A stretch of 64,000 nt of DNA from Apostichopus japonicus (Eukaryota; Echinodermata; Holothuroidea; Aspidochirotida; Stichopodidae). The DNA is taken from positions 13,257,513 to 13,321,512 of the forward strand of contig NC_092577.1 of NCBI RefSeq assembly GCF_037975245.1, read 5' to 3'. Within the stretch, counting starts at the first letter, position 1. Each line of letters opens with the position of its first letter. The position numbers and the translations under genes are program-made. The notes beneath the pieces are model-generated. The model saw only the letters and a program-made list of their open reading frames with translations, was not told the DNA's origin and ran no database searches. Below are positions 23,868 to 35,005 of the stretch, piece by piece.

Positions 23868-25280
23868 ACAAAGGTCACAGCCGTAGCGTTTGCACAAAAT
23901 TTTTGGCAAACATAATTCATGTTAGCAATGCAATAAACCATAAACTGATTGAATTGCCCAATGGAATACCAACGCAACAGGTATAGCTCATTGAGAAGCA
24001 AAACTCTTTGTCGTGCACGCCTTAGGTAGACGAACAGTCGTTCTGCTTTCCAGTTTTTATTGTGCATACACAGAATGTCACCACATGTAAGCTACTTACA
24101 TGACGGTACAACGATACGCCTTGCAGCGGTTTGATACCTATTAGAGCAATCTTGCTGCAGCCAAAACAATGACTCGCACTAATGGCGCCTACGTTATCGA
24201 AACGAGGTTCAGACGCGATCATAATATTATCGTCGAAATAACTTTCACTGGCACATTATAAAAGCTGCCAAACATCAGATTAGCTCACATATCGTTAAAA
24301 ATTGCATATCGATCGATATGAATTATTATTTACAACGTTTAAGGCACGGTCAACACGTTTTTTTTGGGGGGTACTTATTGAGAAGTAATCATGTTGGGTT
24401 CCTCGGTAATGTAAAATTAAACATTAATGCTCTCACTAGTATATTAGCTACGTCCTTGTTTCGCACTGAAACAATGTTGAGTAATATGTTTTTGTATTCT
24501 TGTATATTTGTATCTTAATTTCACCTCATTTTATAGTAGTTTTATGGTGTACCAGTAATGTTAATATTTTTCTATTTTGTGTCCTGTAAGCTTTATCGTG
24601 AACTTTTAGGGTGGTGGTGTAACTTTTGGTGTTGTTTGTTTAGCTTAGTGTGTTGTGCCGTTAAAGTTGGTGGTCGATGTTACATGTGTATCAACAGCTA
24701 TCCATATTTCCATATATTACATATATTACATATTTACAGTATAACAATTGTTATACTTTATATAACTAAAGTATTATGACAAAGTCGATATATGTTAATA
24801 AATTACATCTTTCATCAATTGCTTTTTAGCCTAGTTGAACACAACATTATCAAGTCTCGCAAGCTAAAGTCGTTAAACGGAGTCTCATAAAGTAATGGGG
24901 TCGATATTCAGTTCCAAACCGGAGGACAGGAAGCCGATTTATCAAAATCAAAGCTACGAATATAACGGTAAGTCTTAACATGATGTATTAATTTTCCAGC
25001 GAGACTGAAACATTTCAATGGACTCTTATTTTTGTCTTTCTTTAAATACCTACCATTTGGCGAGCGCGACTATAACAATATTGGCTAAAAGGCGTACTTC
25101 ACTCACAACAAATAATACAACGTATTATTATATGCTACTAAAGTAGTACATAAGACAACAGCAATTATTTCCAACTTAACTTAGCAGAACCACCGATATA
25201 CTGGCTGCACCTATGTTGTTTCGAAGAAATCCCAAGAAACGACAGCACGGGCTGATGCCGCTGCTTGTTCTGCGAAGATA
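23868..25280 (+). promoter_or_regulatory. upstream region and first exon of the membrane-protein gene
   Basis: This is the better-preserved copy of the segment also found at 16541-17960. It has a TATATAA box at 24759-24765, about 136 bp before the ATG at 24895. Conservation of the segment through duplication, and a downstream exon with an intact frame, support its use as a promoter. The transcription start cannot be seen directly. Confidence 0.45.
24895..24967 (+). CDS. first coding exon, N-myristoylation-type N-terminus
   Basis: The ATG at 24895 has G at -3 and G at +4, a good initiation context. Twenty-four codons read 'MGSIFSSKPEDRKPIY' and on to 'YEYN', ending in phase 1 before a GTAAGT donor at 24968. 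Gly2 with Ser6 and Lys8 fits the N-myristoyltransferase signal known from Src-like proteins, so the mature N-terminus may carry a lipid. Tyr residues in 'KPIYQN' and 'SYEYN' could be signalling sites, by inference only. Phase 1 matches every intact downstream exon, including the constant membrane exon at 39111. A dead copy lies near 17576-17640. The exon is too short to be recognised by length alone; the donor, the phase and the start context are the evidence. Confidence 0.6.
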
Positions 25281-25384
25281 ACTATCAGTAGCATTAATTA
25301 TGTTGTTTATAATTTATGTTTTGCTTTTTCACAATTTGAATGCATTGCAACTTAATTGGAGAATAATGTGGGATACCCAGTAGT

Positions 25385-25835
25385 ATTAACAAGGAAAGTG
25401 GTGACTTAACCTAGAATGAGGTGGACAATTCTTTAATATTAACCAGGTTAATGGTGACATCAACCAGCAAATGTTAAATTTAACCAGAAAGAGGTGGAAC
25501 ATTATGTGATATTAACCAGGATAGTATTAGCACCAACCAGGAAATGTTGGTTGACTTAACCAGGAAAGAGGTGAAATGCTTCTGATATTAACCAGGATAG
25601 AAGTCACATCAACCAGAAATTATTGGTTAATTTAACCAGGAATGAGGTGAATACCCATTGATATTAACCAGGATAGTGTTAAAATCTCACCGGGAAATGT
25701 AACCAGGTTTTCCTGGTTATTTCTACCAGGAATTTGTTAACATGTCATTCACCAGGATACCTGGTGAAAACAACCAGGATAGGGAGGGTGGCATATAAAC
25801 TGGTGAAATTTCACCAGGTTGTTTTTAGAGTGTAT
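25385..25835. repeat. degenerate 'ttaaccaggaNagNggtgaNa' repeats with a palindromic end
   Basis: Multiple units carry 'aaccagg' with 'gtga' spacers, about 45-65 bp apart. The array ends in the palindrome CTGGTGAAATTTCACCAG at about 25799-25816. It may be a MITE-like or satellite-like block. Confidence 0.65.
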
Positions 25836-26229
25836 AACTAACCACATTTGTATACACATGAGATGCAACAGGTTGTCATATGTAGTTTAGCATGAATATT
25901 TCATGGAATTAAGGCAAAGGGGGCTTGTACGACTATGATGTGGGTGAGGGGTGAATAAACTAAGGAGCAGGAAGTAAGAAGTTACTCTTAAGACAAAGAG
26001 GCATGGAAGCACCTGCATAAAGTGATATGATGGGGATATAACTACATCATACATTACATTTAACAATTTACTTATGCACTGTAAAACCTTAAGGTTTTAT
26101 TTACCCCAAAGAAAAGGTAAATGTAAAACGTGCACAGCTGTACCTCTATGGGGTATCTTTGCACTAGTGAACATGTTATCTATAAGTGGTGTACTTTTAC
26201 ACAAGTTTTATGATCTAAACAACTGCCAA

Positions 26230-26690
26230 GGTGTGTAATTCTACTCTTTTTTTTTGTAAATTTACACACACCAATGGTATATGTACCAATTTGCAATTGG
26301 GTTTCGCTGTGCGGGATTTTTATATACCCTTGTAATTTCTCGTACTTTTAAACAAGATGTGTTTTATAACCCCATCAAATGCGAGTGAATGAACACACAT
26401 GAGTGGTATATGTACCAATGTTGGTGTCGCTGTGAGGGATTTATATTTACCTTTGATTTCTCGTAATTTTACACACGATGTGTTTTATTACCTAATCAAA
26501 AGCGGTCGAATTTACACACACAAATGGTATATGTACCCATTAAGATGTCGCTCTGCGAGATTAACATTTACCATTATTTCTCGTAATGGTACACACGATG
26601 TGTTTTCAATTACCCTTAATATTCCGGTTATTTACACACACAAATTTTATGTTTACTTTTGGTATTGCTCTGCGGGATTTACATTCATGC
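26230..26690. repeat. about 120-bp tandem repeat, four copies
   Basis: The phrase 'acacacaNNNNtggtatatgtacc' (with variants) recurs near 26268, 26394, 26515 and 26634. Each copy is followed by 'gtcgctNtgNgNgat' and 'atttctcgtaatNNtacacacgatgtgtttt'. The 100-codon plus-strand frame across it is explained by the repeat. Confidence 0.8.
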
Positions 26691-26900
26691 TCCGACAATA
26701 GTTGATCCTAGTTTCGGTAAGGTGCAAAAAGATACATCCTTTATAGTAAGGACAATTCATTACAATTAGTTTGCATATATAGGACTACATGTACTATACA
26801 TATCCGTTTCGTGTTAATGAGAGGTCAGTGCCCGTGGTGCCTCTCGCGTGACAAGCTTTGGTGAGAAAGATGGTTAAACTTATTTCTTTTACCTTTTAAG

Positions 26901-26942
26901 AAAAACTAGACGTTTCACATGGAGGGACCAATCCTACACTAA
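26901..26942 (+). CDS. candidate mini-exon of the membrane-protein gene, 42 nt
   Basis: A tttaccttttaag acceptor precedes 26901, in the same setting ('cttatttcttttacctt') as the mini-exons further on. The donor would be GTAATT at 26943; the usual donor position is mutated, so the exon is 6 nt longer than its relatives. It is in phase 1 to 1, joins the exon at 24895, and reads 'KLDVSHGGTNPTL'. Confidence 0.4.
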
Positions 26943-27354
26943 GTAATTAATGCTTTCGAAAAAGCAAGGGTCGTAGAAACATTAACTGCGCAGGAACAAG
27001 GTTAATGGTTTTAGCAGCATCGTGAGAAATTTAGAGAAAGGAAGTTTGGTTAACTCGTTATGGGTTCATTTTCATTAGTTAGTTTCTCCCAGTTGGCAAA
27101 ATCAAAGCACGGAAACGACACTATGTAGCTGTGACAACATTATCAACACCCGTGGTAATCTACTTACGTGGGCTTTGAAATATGATGTCTGAATTCTGGC
27201 TAAAGTCATTTTTTTAATGATTTTACGCAACTTTGTTTGAATTAAAAAGATAACAATTATTAAAAATGCATCAGTTTTGCATCAATTAGGCATAATAGTA
27301 CATTAAATTTACAATTTACAATTATCTGGTGATGACTTCGTGTGTGTTAACAAC

Positions 27355-27362
27355 TATATAAG
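27355..27362 (+). promoter_or_regulatory. TATA box, array copy 1
   Basis: TATATAAG lies 104 bp upstream of the ATG at 27459, inside the conserved 'tttacaactatata' context shared with the six other copies. Confidence 0.5.
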
Positions 27363-27458
27363 CAAGCACAAAATGGAGTTTTGTCCACTCAGTGCGCATA
27401 CTGTTTATTCCAGAATCGGCTTTATGACACATAAACCAATAAAGTTGATGAGTTGTTC

Positions 27459-27492
27459 ATGAATTTGGACCTAAAAGATGCTTTCATTAATG
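27459..27492 (+). CDS. variable first exon, array copy 1
   Basis: The ATG and ten further codons (MNLDLKDAFIN) end in phase 1 at a GTAATT donor. It is the most upstream of seven homologous first exons. The nearest acceptor (27515) is only about 22 bp from the donor, too close for an intron, so it would have to splice to a more distant exon. Confidence 0.5.
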
Positions 27493-27515
27493 GTAATTGC
27501 TTAAATTTCCAATAG

Positions 27516-27617
27516 CTGTAAACAATTCAGATCCTGGTTTACCACAGCAAGATAAAGGACACGGTGAGGAGATGGAGCATGTGGTAAAGATAGAGGTCAA
27601 GAAGAAGCACGAAGAAG
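27516..27617 (+). CDS. candidate charged exon, 102 nt (open to 27739)
   Basis: A tttccaatag acceptor and a GTAACA donor flank a 34-codon frame of phase 1 to 1, rich in Glu and Lys ('MEHVVKIEVKKKHEEG'). If the donor is not used, the frame stays open to a TAA at 27737-27739 and would give an alternative C-terminus. The equivalent place in other array units keeps 'aacaattNagacc' but lacks the acceptor, so this exon exists in one unit only. In phase it fits between 24895/26901 and the later mini-exons. Confidence 0.4.
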
Positions 27618-28873
27618 GTAACATGAAAACATATGCAGTTGATATTACGATGCCTAACTTAACAAATTTATCATCTCATGATTATCATCTAGTTAAATAT
27701 GAAGCAAATGACGAGGAAACAAATGTGAAACAAATATAACTTATGAGTGTAGCTTTTATGTCGTTAACATTGGAACAATGGTATTATCTACTTCATAGGT
27801 CCAGTTCATTAAAGACACCAACATAAAATTGCATCCCAGTTGTCCATGTGAACCAAACGCAGTAGCATCGCACGAAAAGCTATCGCAACCAGAAACACGC
27901 ATGTCGTTGGTACATTTATTGTGTTTTGGCTTTGCTATGCTGAAACCATTATTTTGAATCCAGATTAAAGTTGCATGCATACATAACAGTGCGCAACAAT
28001 GTATTAATGTCGTTTTAGCTAGGCGTAACACTGCATTACAGTTGAGACAATTTTAAAGATGAACCCGACCTACACGGACACTGTGCACAAACATGCTAGC
28101 GATGTGCAACTGTAAATTATCTGGTGATGAGTCTATTTTCAATTGCATTATCATGTCTGGACTTAAATTCAGTTTTCCGGGCTGAAATGTATCATTGCGT
28201 CGCTGGCGTTAAAATAAATTTCGGACGAACCTAGTCAGTGTGTAGTACGTTAAGTGTTTCAATACCAAACATATAGGGGAAGAAGAAGTTTCACCTATCA
28301 AATGTTCAGAATGCTTTTCGCTTGCATTTGTATTATTTTAATGAAAGCTGCCAACATTTATTCTATTTTAACACTACATCAAATGAATAAGTACAGAGCA
28401 TTCCAGTTTCCAAGTTGACCTATTCTTAAATCCACTTGATATGCAAAAGGCAGAAATTCAGAGAAAGGAAGTTCGGTTTTCAATCTATGTGTTTACATTT
28501 TCATTAGTATCTCCCAGTGGGCAAAGGTTAACCACGGAACCGATACTGTGTAGCAGTAGAAAATTTTTGAGTACCCGTGGTTATCTATTTACCTGGGCTA
28601 AGAAATATCACTAAATTCTGCCTAGAGTCATTTTTTAATGATTTTACGCAACATCCCTCATTGTTCTTGATCCAGATTGATGCTTGATGCATACAAATAT
28701 ATGTTTTACAATGCATCAGTTTAACATCAACTAGGCATAAGTTTACATTAAATGTACAGTTGAGACAGTTTTGAAGATGAACCCTACCAACACGGACACT
28801 ATGGACTGTCATGCTAGCGCATGTACAACTGCATTAATTTGGTGATTACTTTATATGTGTGTGTGTTTACAAC

Positions 28874-28880
28874 TATATAA
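28874..28880 (+). promoter_or_regulatory. TATA box, array copy 2
   Basis: TATATAA, 104 bp upstream of the ATG at 28978. Confidence 0.5.
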
Positions 28881-28977
28881 AATAGCAGAAATGGATTTTG
28901 GTCTTCTCAATGCGAACACTGTTTATACAGGAAGCGGCTTTATGTCACATAAAACCAGTATAGTCGATGAACGGTTC

Positions 28978-29011
28978 ATGAATTTTGACCTGAAAGATAC
29001 TTTCATTCATG
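28978..29011 (+). CDS. variable first exon, array copy 2
   Basis: Eleven codons (MNFDLKDTFIH) in phase 1 to a GTAATT donor. The matching mini-exon is 29251-29283. Confidence 0.55.
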
Positions 29012-29250
29012 GTAATTGTTTAACTTTTCAATAACATTGAACAATTCAGACCATAAGGTTTTACTTCATGGAACACAGACAGATTCCATAAGAGTAAGGG
29101 CGATTCATTACCATTAGTTTGCATACGTATTAACTAGGTGTACTAGGCATGTCTTTTTGGTGTAAATGATAGGTTAGTTCCCGTGGTGCCTCTTGCATGA
29201 CAAGCTTTGGTGAGAAAGATGGTTCATGGTTTACGCTTATTTCTCTTTAG

Positions 29251-29283
29251 GAGATCCAGTGATTCCCCCTGCTGGTCCAACAG
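29251..29283 (+). CDS. mini-exon, array copy 2, 33 nt
   Basis: A tttctctttag acceptor and a GTAACT donor, phase 1 to 1, reading 'GDPVIPPAGPT'. It is Pro-rich, unlike the Ser/Thr/Ala-rich mini-exons further downstream, so the array encodes different peptide types. The 3' flank 'gaacactttcgaaagagcaaggg' matches the flanks of the other mini-exons. Confidence 0.55.
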
Positions 29284-29544
29284 GTAACTAATGTGAACAC
29301 TTTCGAAAGAGCAAGGGCAGTATAAACCTTTAACTACGCCTGAACAAGGTGAATGATTTAGCAGCATCGTGAGCCACATAAATTACCAAGTCGTATTTTG
29401 TTTATACAAGGGCCTTTAATGTCGATTTTCGATATTTTCAAGGTCATTTAAAGTTTTTATACGGCATACTTTGAAATTGATATCTAATTTATCAAACCGA
29501 GGGGTTTGCACAAACTATTATTAAATATCTACTTTTTGTACATT

Positions 29545-30075
29545 TCAGCCAAATGTAACTATTATGAATGTACAGTTGTTTTTTACACTTTTACTTCCAT
29601 TTACCAACAAATGTTTAATAATACAAAATATAAAAGACAGATTATTGTAAATTTGAAAATGACTAGCACTTTCAATTCTGATTAAATTAGGGCCTGTAAT
29701 ATAGTTATGTTTTGTTTTCAATGTGTATATCCCTTGATTGTGTCCCTAAGCAGGATAAGGAGCCTGGAAATACTGTTGAAATAAGAACATACGAAACTAT
29801 TTAGTTACTAGCAATACGCAGGTGTAATAAAACCATAGGAACCATAGTATTTATTAAGAGGTAACATTCATAGCCTTCAAAACTGCTACAAAGATCGATA
29901 CCTCATAGGTAATTGTTATGTAATAATTGTAAACAAAGATCATCTGGCTAAGGTATTTCGTTTCTTGTTAGCTAACTTTAAAGATCAAAGAGGGAAACAA
30001 AAACTTACTAAAGCATGTGTAAAGTAAATATGTGAAAGTAAGAGGGCGTGACGTTTTGATTCTAGTAGGATTTTC
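29545..30075. other. intron, old duplicated segment
   Basis: Shares 29545-29900 with 19990-20240 and 21277-21340. No exon seen. Confidence 0.5.
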
Positions 30076-30084
30076 ATCAGAGGC

Positions 30085-30790
30085 TAACTGAACGAACACA
30101 AAGTAAGAATACGTTATAATAATATGATAACATTACAAACCAATAAAGCGCCTTATCAAATAAATAAACTTTTCTAAGGCGCTCTACAAATAAACGGAAT
30201 AACAAAAACGAGGATGAAGTAAACAAATAAATGTCATAGTCATTGAAAAGTACAGAAAAGAAGCACAGAGAATACAAACTAAAAATTAATAACTTATTTT
30301 AAGTAAGCGCAAACACAATACAAGAAAGATTTAAAAATACAAGTTATTAGCAAAAAACGGCTATTAAAAAATACAGTTTTTGTATGTTTCGTAAGTCCAC
30401 GAATGTTGTTGGAACGCTTAGCTCGCTCAGGAAGTTAAAGTACATCTATCAAACGTCGACTTTGTTGAAGTTTTAACTGTAGGGTCCAACCAGTAGAGAT
30501 CTGGATTGAAACGAACAGTCGTGGATGGCTAGTATTTTTGAAGCTGTACACCGATGTAAACTGTGTTAAAAACGTTGAGGACTTTATATATGCACAAAAT
30601 AATCTGTGTGCCAATGAGACTTGCAGCCAATGTAGTTCATGTAGAATTTGCGTGCTGTGTTTGTGCTGTCGAGTACGTGTCACAAGTCGTGCTGCATAAC
30701 TTTGCACATGTTGATGACGACTGGTTAGTGTTTTGAGGTAGGCCAGAGGGTACCGTAATGCATTACCATAATCCAATCAAGATATGACGA
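30085..30790 (-). mobile_element. LINE fragment, ORF2 C-terminus, minus strand
   Basis: The minus-strand frame from 30776 to 30435 reads 'MDYGNALRYPLAYLK', 'ARLVTRTRQHKHSTQI' and 'LHELHWLQVSL'. This is the conserved C-terminal region of CR1/L2-like reverse-transcriptase ORFs. It is 5' truncated and lies within an intron of the membrane-protein locus in the opposite orientation. The 3' end lies towards 30085. Confidence 0.8.
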
Positions 30791-31286
30791 GAGAATGAAC
30801 ATTTCGATACCGTACAGATAGACAGAGAGTTAAATTGGACAAATGAGCAATGAATAGAGTAAAGTTAGGCACAAGAAAGGAAAGGTAACGAGGGAATTAG
30901 AGCTGTGTTGTAGGGAATATCGCACACACGATGCATTTAATGTACGTGTAAAGTTGTACGTGTAAAGTTTAAATGGAGTACAAATAATTGCATGTAGGCT
31001 ACCATTCTTAGTGAATGGCGAACGAAAGCGTTTGCTGTGGAGTTAAACAATAGTTTCAATCACAGAAAATATAAAGAATGTCATTGTGACACATGGTAAG
31101 TGTACCCACAGTGTGTGACAAACGATATGGTATAGAAAGACAGCAGATCCTCACGGCGATGAAATTCGATTCATTTGGACCTAACGTTAGGCGTAGCAAT
31201 AGCAGTATAGTAATTAGCTTCTTATATGTATATAAACAAAATTAAGAATATATACTGCTGGATGACTGTACAAAGATGGTTTTATG

Positions 31287-31290
<4 letters not shown>

Positions 31291-31366
<76 letters not shown>
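31291..31366. repeat. (CA)n(TA)n compound microsatellite
   Basis: About eight CA units run into about thirty TA units. Confidence 0.95.
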
Positions 31367-31367
<1 letters not shown>

Positions 31368-31654
31368 CAATGTTTAAGTACAATACCAAAGAAATACTTT
31401 AGAAATACATATGTAGAATATTTTAAGAGCGACAAACGGCCCAGTATGTTTTCATGTGCGTCTCTTTATTCCAGTGTTATTTAGTTTTCAATGAAGCTGT
31501 CATATTAAAACGAATATTTCTTTCACAACAATGCATTAACTTTACAGTTGAGATAGTTTGAAATTAACCAGAACTCCACGGACACTATGCACAGTCATGC
31601 TAGCGCATGTGCAATTGCAAATTATCTGGTGATGACAATGTGTGTGTTTACAAC

Positions 31655-31662
31655 TATATATA
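31655..31662 (+). promoter_or_regulatory. TATA box, array copy 3
   Basis: TATATATA, 105 bp upstream of the ATG at 31760. Confidence 0.5.
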
Positions 31663-31759
31663 GAAGCTGCAAGTGGATTTTTGTCTTATCAATGCAATAC
31701 TGTTCATACAAAGAAGTGGCTATATGTCACATGAAACAAATAAATTCGATGAATTGTTC

Positions 31760-31793
31760 ATGATGTTTTACCTGAAAAATTGTTTCATTTATG
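31760..31793 (+). CDS. variable first exon, array copy 3
   Basis: Eleven codons (MMFYLKNCFIY) in phase 1 to a GTAATT donor. A 72-nt upstream open frame (31692-31763) ends in a TGA that overlaps this ATG. Confidence 0.55.
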
Positions 31794-32203
31794 GTAATTG
31801 TTTAACCTTTGAATAACATTCAACAATTGCGACCATAAGGTTTTACTTCATTTTTCCCTGACATTACTCTAGTTGATCCAAGTTTCGTTAGGATGCAAAA
31901 TATAGACTTTCCTTTATAGTAAGGACGATTCATTAGTTGGGAATGCATGGACTAAGTGTAATATTTTAGGGAAAATAACTACAAATATGTATTGCAAATT
32001 ACTGCAATACTTTGATAAGAAAGTCTTTTCTCAAGTAATGTTACCCGGTAATGATATCTTTTGTTTTGTCTTGTTCAGTTACAATTTAATAATTCGATCA
32101 TTCTAACCTCATTTAATCTTTCTACCACTGATTCCCTTCCTTTACCTTATTAATGCATCAGCAGAGATATTATCATGGTTCACGCTTATTTCCTTTACCT
32201 TAG

Positions 32204-32239
32204 AAACCGCGTCAAGTGGAGCGACCAGTGCTGAAAAAG
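32204..32239 (+). CDS. mini-exon, array copy 3 (type A), 36 nt
   Basis: A cctttaccttag acceptor and a GTACGT donor, phase 1 to 1, reading 'TASSGATSAEK' after the split codon. Ser/Thr/Ala-rich. It lies 444 bp from its first exon. Confidence 0.6.
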
Positions 32240-33304
32240 GTACGTAATGTGAATGCTTTCGAAAGAGCAAGGGCCACATGAATCTTAACTATGCATGAAC
32301 AAGATGAATGGTTTAGCAGCATCGTGTGCCACATAATTCACGTCCACGTATTACTTATGAGTATAGCTTGTATGTCGTAAGACACTGGAATAATGCTATT
32401 AGCTACGTCACAGGTCCAGATCATTAAAGACACCAACATAACAAAAAATCCCAGTTGTCCATTTGAGCCAAGCGCAGTAGCATCGCACGAAAAACTATCG
32501 CAAACAGAAGCACGCATGTCGTTGGTACAGTTATTGTGTTTTGGCTTAGCTAGGCTAAATCCATGTTGTGATTCCAGATTAAAGTTGCATGCATACATAA
32601 CATTGCATTAACAATGCAGTAATGTCGTTTTAACTAGGCATAAAACTGCATTACATTTACAGTTGAGCCAATTTTAAAGATGAACCCGACCTACACGGAC
32701 ACTATGCACAGTCATGCTAGCAATGTGCAACTGCAAATTATCTGGTGACGAATCTATTTTCAATTGCATTATTATGTCTGGACTTAAAATTCAGTTTTCC
32801 GGGCTGATTGTATCATCGTGTCACTGGCGTAGAAATCAATTTCGGACGGACCTAGTCAGTGTGTAGTACGTTAAGTGTTTCAATACCAAACATGTAGGTG
32901 GATGAAGTAGTTTTACCAATCAAAGTGATATGTTCAGAATGCTTTTCGCTTGCATTCGTATTATTTTAATGAAAGCTGCCCACATTTATTCTATTGTAAC
33001 ACTACATCAAATGAATAAGTACAGAGCGTTCAAGTCTTCAATTCCAAAAATACATATGTAGAAAATGTTTAGAGCGACAAACGGCCCAGTACGTTTTCAT
33101 ATGTGTCTCTTTATTCCAGTGTTATTTCGTTTTCAATGAAGTTGTAATATTTAAACGAATATTTCTTTCACAACAATGCATTAACTTTATAGTTGAGATA
33201 GTTTTGAACATTATCCAGAACTCCACGGAACACTATGCACAGTGATACTAGCGCATGTGCAATTGCAAATTGTCTGGTGATGACAATGTGTGTGTTTACA
33301 ACAA

Positions 33305-33310
33305 TATAAA
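33305..33310 (+). promoter_or_regulatory. TATA box, array copy 4
   Basis: TATAAA inside 'acaacaatataaag', at the same position as the TATATA of other copies, about 104 bp before the ATG at 33407. Confidence 0.5.
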
Positions 33311-33406
33311 GAAGCTACAAATGGATTGTTGTCCTACAATGCAATACTGTTCATACAAAGAGGCAGCTATATGTCACATGAAACAAATAAATTCGATGAA
33401 TTGTTC

Positions 33407-33440
33407 ATGATGTTTTACCTGAAAGATTGTTTCATTCATG
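33407..33440 (+). CDS. variable first exon, array copy 4
   Basis: Eleven codons (MMFYLKDCFIH) in phase 1 to a GTAATT donor. An upstream open frame at 33339-33410 ends overlapping the ATG. Confidence 0.6.
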
Positions 33441-33856
33441 GTAATTGTTTAATCTTTGAATGACATTCAACAATTGAGACCATAAGGTGTTACTTCATTT
33501 TCACTGACATTACTTTAGTTGATCCAAGTTTCGTTATGACGCCGCAAACTATAGACTTTCCTTTATAGTAAGGACGATTCATTAGTTGGGTTATGCATGG
33601 ACTAAGTGTAATATTTTAGGGAAAATAACTACAAATATGTTTTGCAAATTACTGCAATACTTTGATAAGAAAGTCTTTTCTCAAGTAATGTTACCCGGTA
33701 ATGATATCTATTTTGTTTTGGACTTTTTCAGTTACAATTTAATAAATCGATCATTCTAACCTCATTTAATCTTTCTTCCACTGATTGACTTCCTTTACCT
33801 TATAAATGCATCAGAAGAGATATTATCATGGTTCACGCTTATTTCCTTTACCTTAG

Positions 33857-33892
33857 CAACCCAAACAAGTGGAGCGACAAGTGCTGCAGCAG
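33857..33892 (+). CDS. mini-exon, array copy 4 (type B), 36 nt
   Basis: A tttaccttag acceptor and a GTACGT donor, phase 1 to 1, reading 'TQTSGATSAAA'. It differs from type A in the charged end (AAA for AEK). Confidence 0.6.
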
Positions 33893-34416
33893 GTACGTAA
33901 TGTGAATGCTTTCGAAAGTGTAAGGGCCGCAGGAATCTTAACTATGCATGAACAAGATGAATGGTTAAGCAGCATCGTGTGCAACATAATTACCACATAT
34001 TACTTATGTGTGTAGCTTGTATGTCGTAAACACCGGAAAATGCTATTATCTACGTCATAGGTCGAATTAATTAAAGACACAATCATAACAAAGCATCCCA
34101 GTTGTCCATGTGAACCAAACGCAGTAGCATCGCACGAAAAACTATCGCAACCAGAAGCACGCATGCCGTTGGTACAGTTATTGTCTTTTGGCTTGCAATG
34201 CTAAAACCATGTTGTGAATCCAAATTAAAGTTGCATGCATACATAACATCGCATTAACAATGCATTAATGTCGTATTAACTAGGCATAACACTGCATTTC
34301 ATTTACAGTTGATCCAATTTTAAAGATGAACCCGACCAACACGGACACTATGCACAGTTATGCTAGCGATGTGCAACTGCAAATTATCCGGTGATGAAAA
34401 TGTGTGTGTTTACAAC

Positions 34417-34424
34417 TATATATA
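34417..34424 (+). promoter_or_regulatory. TATA box, array copy 5
   Basis: TATATATA, 105 bp upstream of the ATG at 34522. Confidence 0.45.
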
Positions 34425-34521
34425 GAAGCTGCAAATGGATTTTTGTCTTATCAATGCAATACTGTTCATACAAAGAGGCGGCTATATGTCACATAAAACA
34501 AATGAGTTCGATGAATTCTTC

Positions 34522-34555
34522 ATGAAGTTTTACCTGAAAGATGGTTGCATTCATG
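34522..34555 (+). pseudogene. variable first exon, array copy 5, donor lost
   Basis: Eleven codons (MKFYLKDGCIH) stay open, but the donor GT after 34555 is TT, so splicing at the usual place is not possible. It is probably inactive although its promoter-like sequence is kept. Confidence 0.5.
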
Positions 34556-34969
34556 TTAAATGTTTAACCTTTTGAACAACATTCAACAATTGAGATCATA
34601 AGGTTTTACTTCATGTTTCCCTGACATTACTTTAGTTGATCCAACTTTCGTAAGGATGCAAAATAATGACTTCTCTTTATAGTAAGGACGATTCATTAGT
34701 TGGGTTTTGCATTGACTAAGTGTAATATTTTAGACAAATAACTACAAATATGTATTGCAAATTACTGCAATACTTTGATAAGAAAGTCTTTTCTCAAGTA
34801 ATGTTACCCGGTAATGATATCTATTTTGTTTTGGACTTTTTCAGTTACAATTTAATAATTCGATCATTCTAACCTCACATAATCTTCCTACCACTGATTC
34901 CCTTCCTTTACCTTATTAATGCATCAGAAGAGATATTATCATGGTTCACGCTTATTTCCTTTATCTTAG

Positions 34970-35005
34970 AAACCATGTCAAGTGAAGAGACCAGTGCTGA
35001 AAAAG
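34970..35005 (+). CDS. mini-exon, array copy 5 (type A), 36 nt
   Basis: A tttatcttag acceptor and a GTACGT donor, phase 1 to 1, reading 'TMSSEETSAEK'. Two Gly/Ala to Glu changes against copy 3 make it more acidic. Confidence 0.6.

Noticed and set aside
26399-26701. A 100-codon plus-strand frame
   Set aside because: It lies entirely in the 120-bp tandem repeat, and its peptide repeats with the unit.
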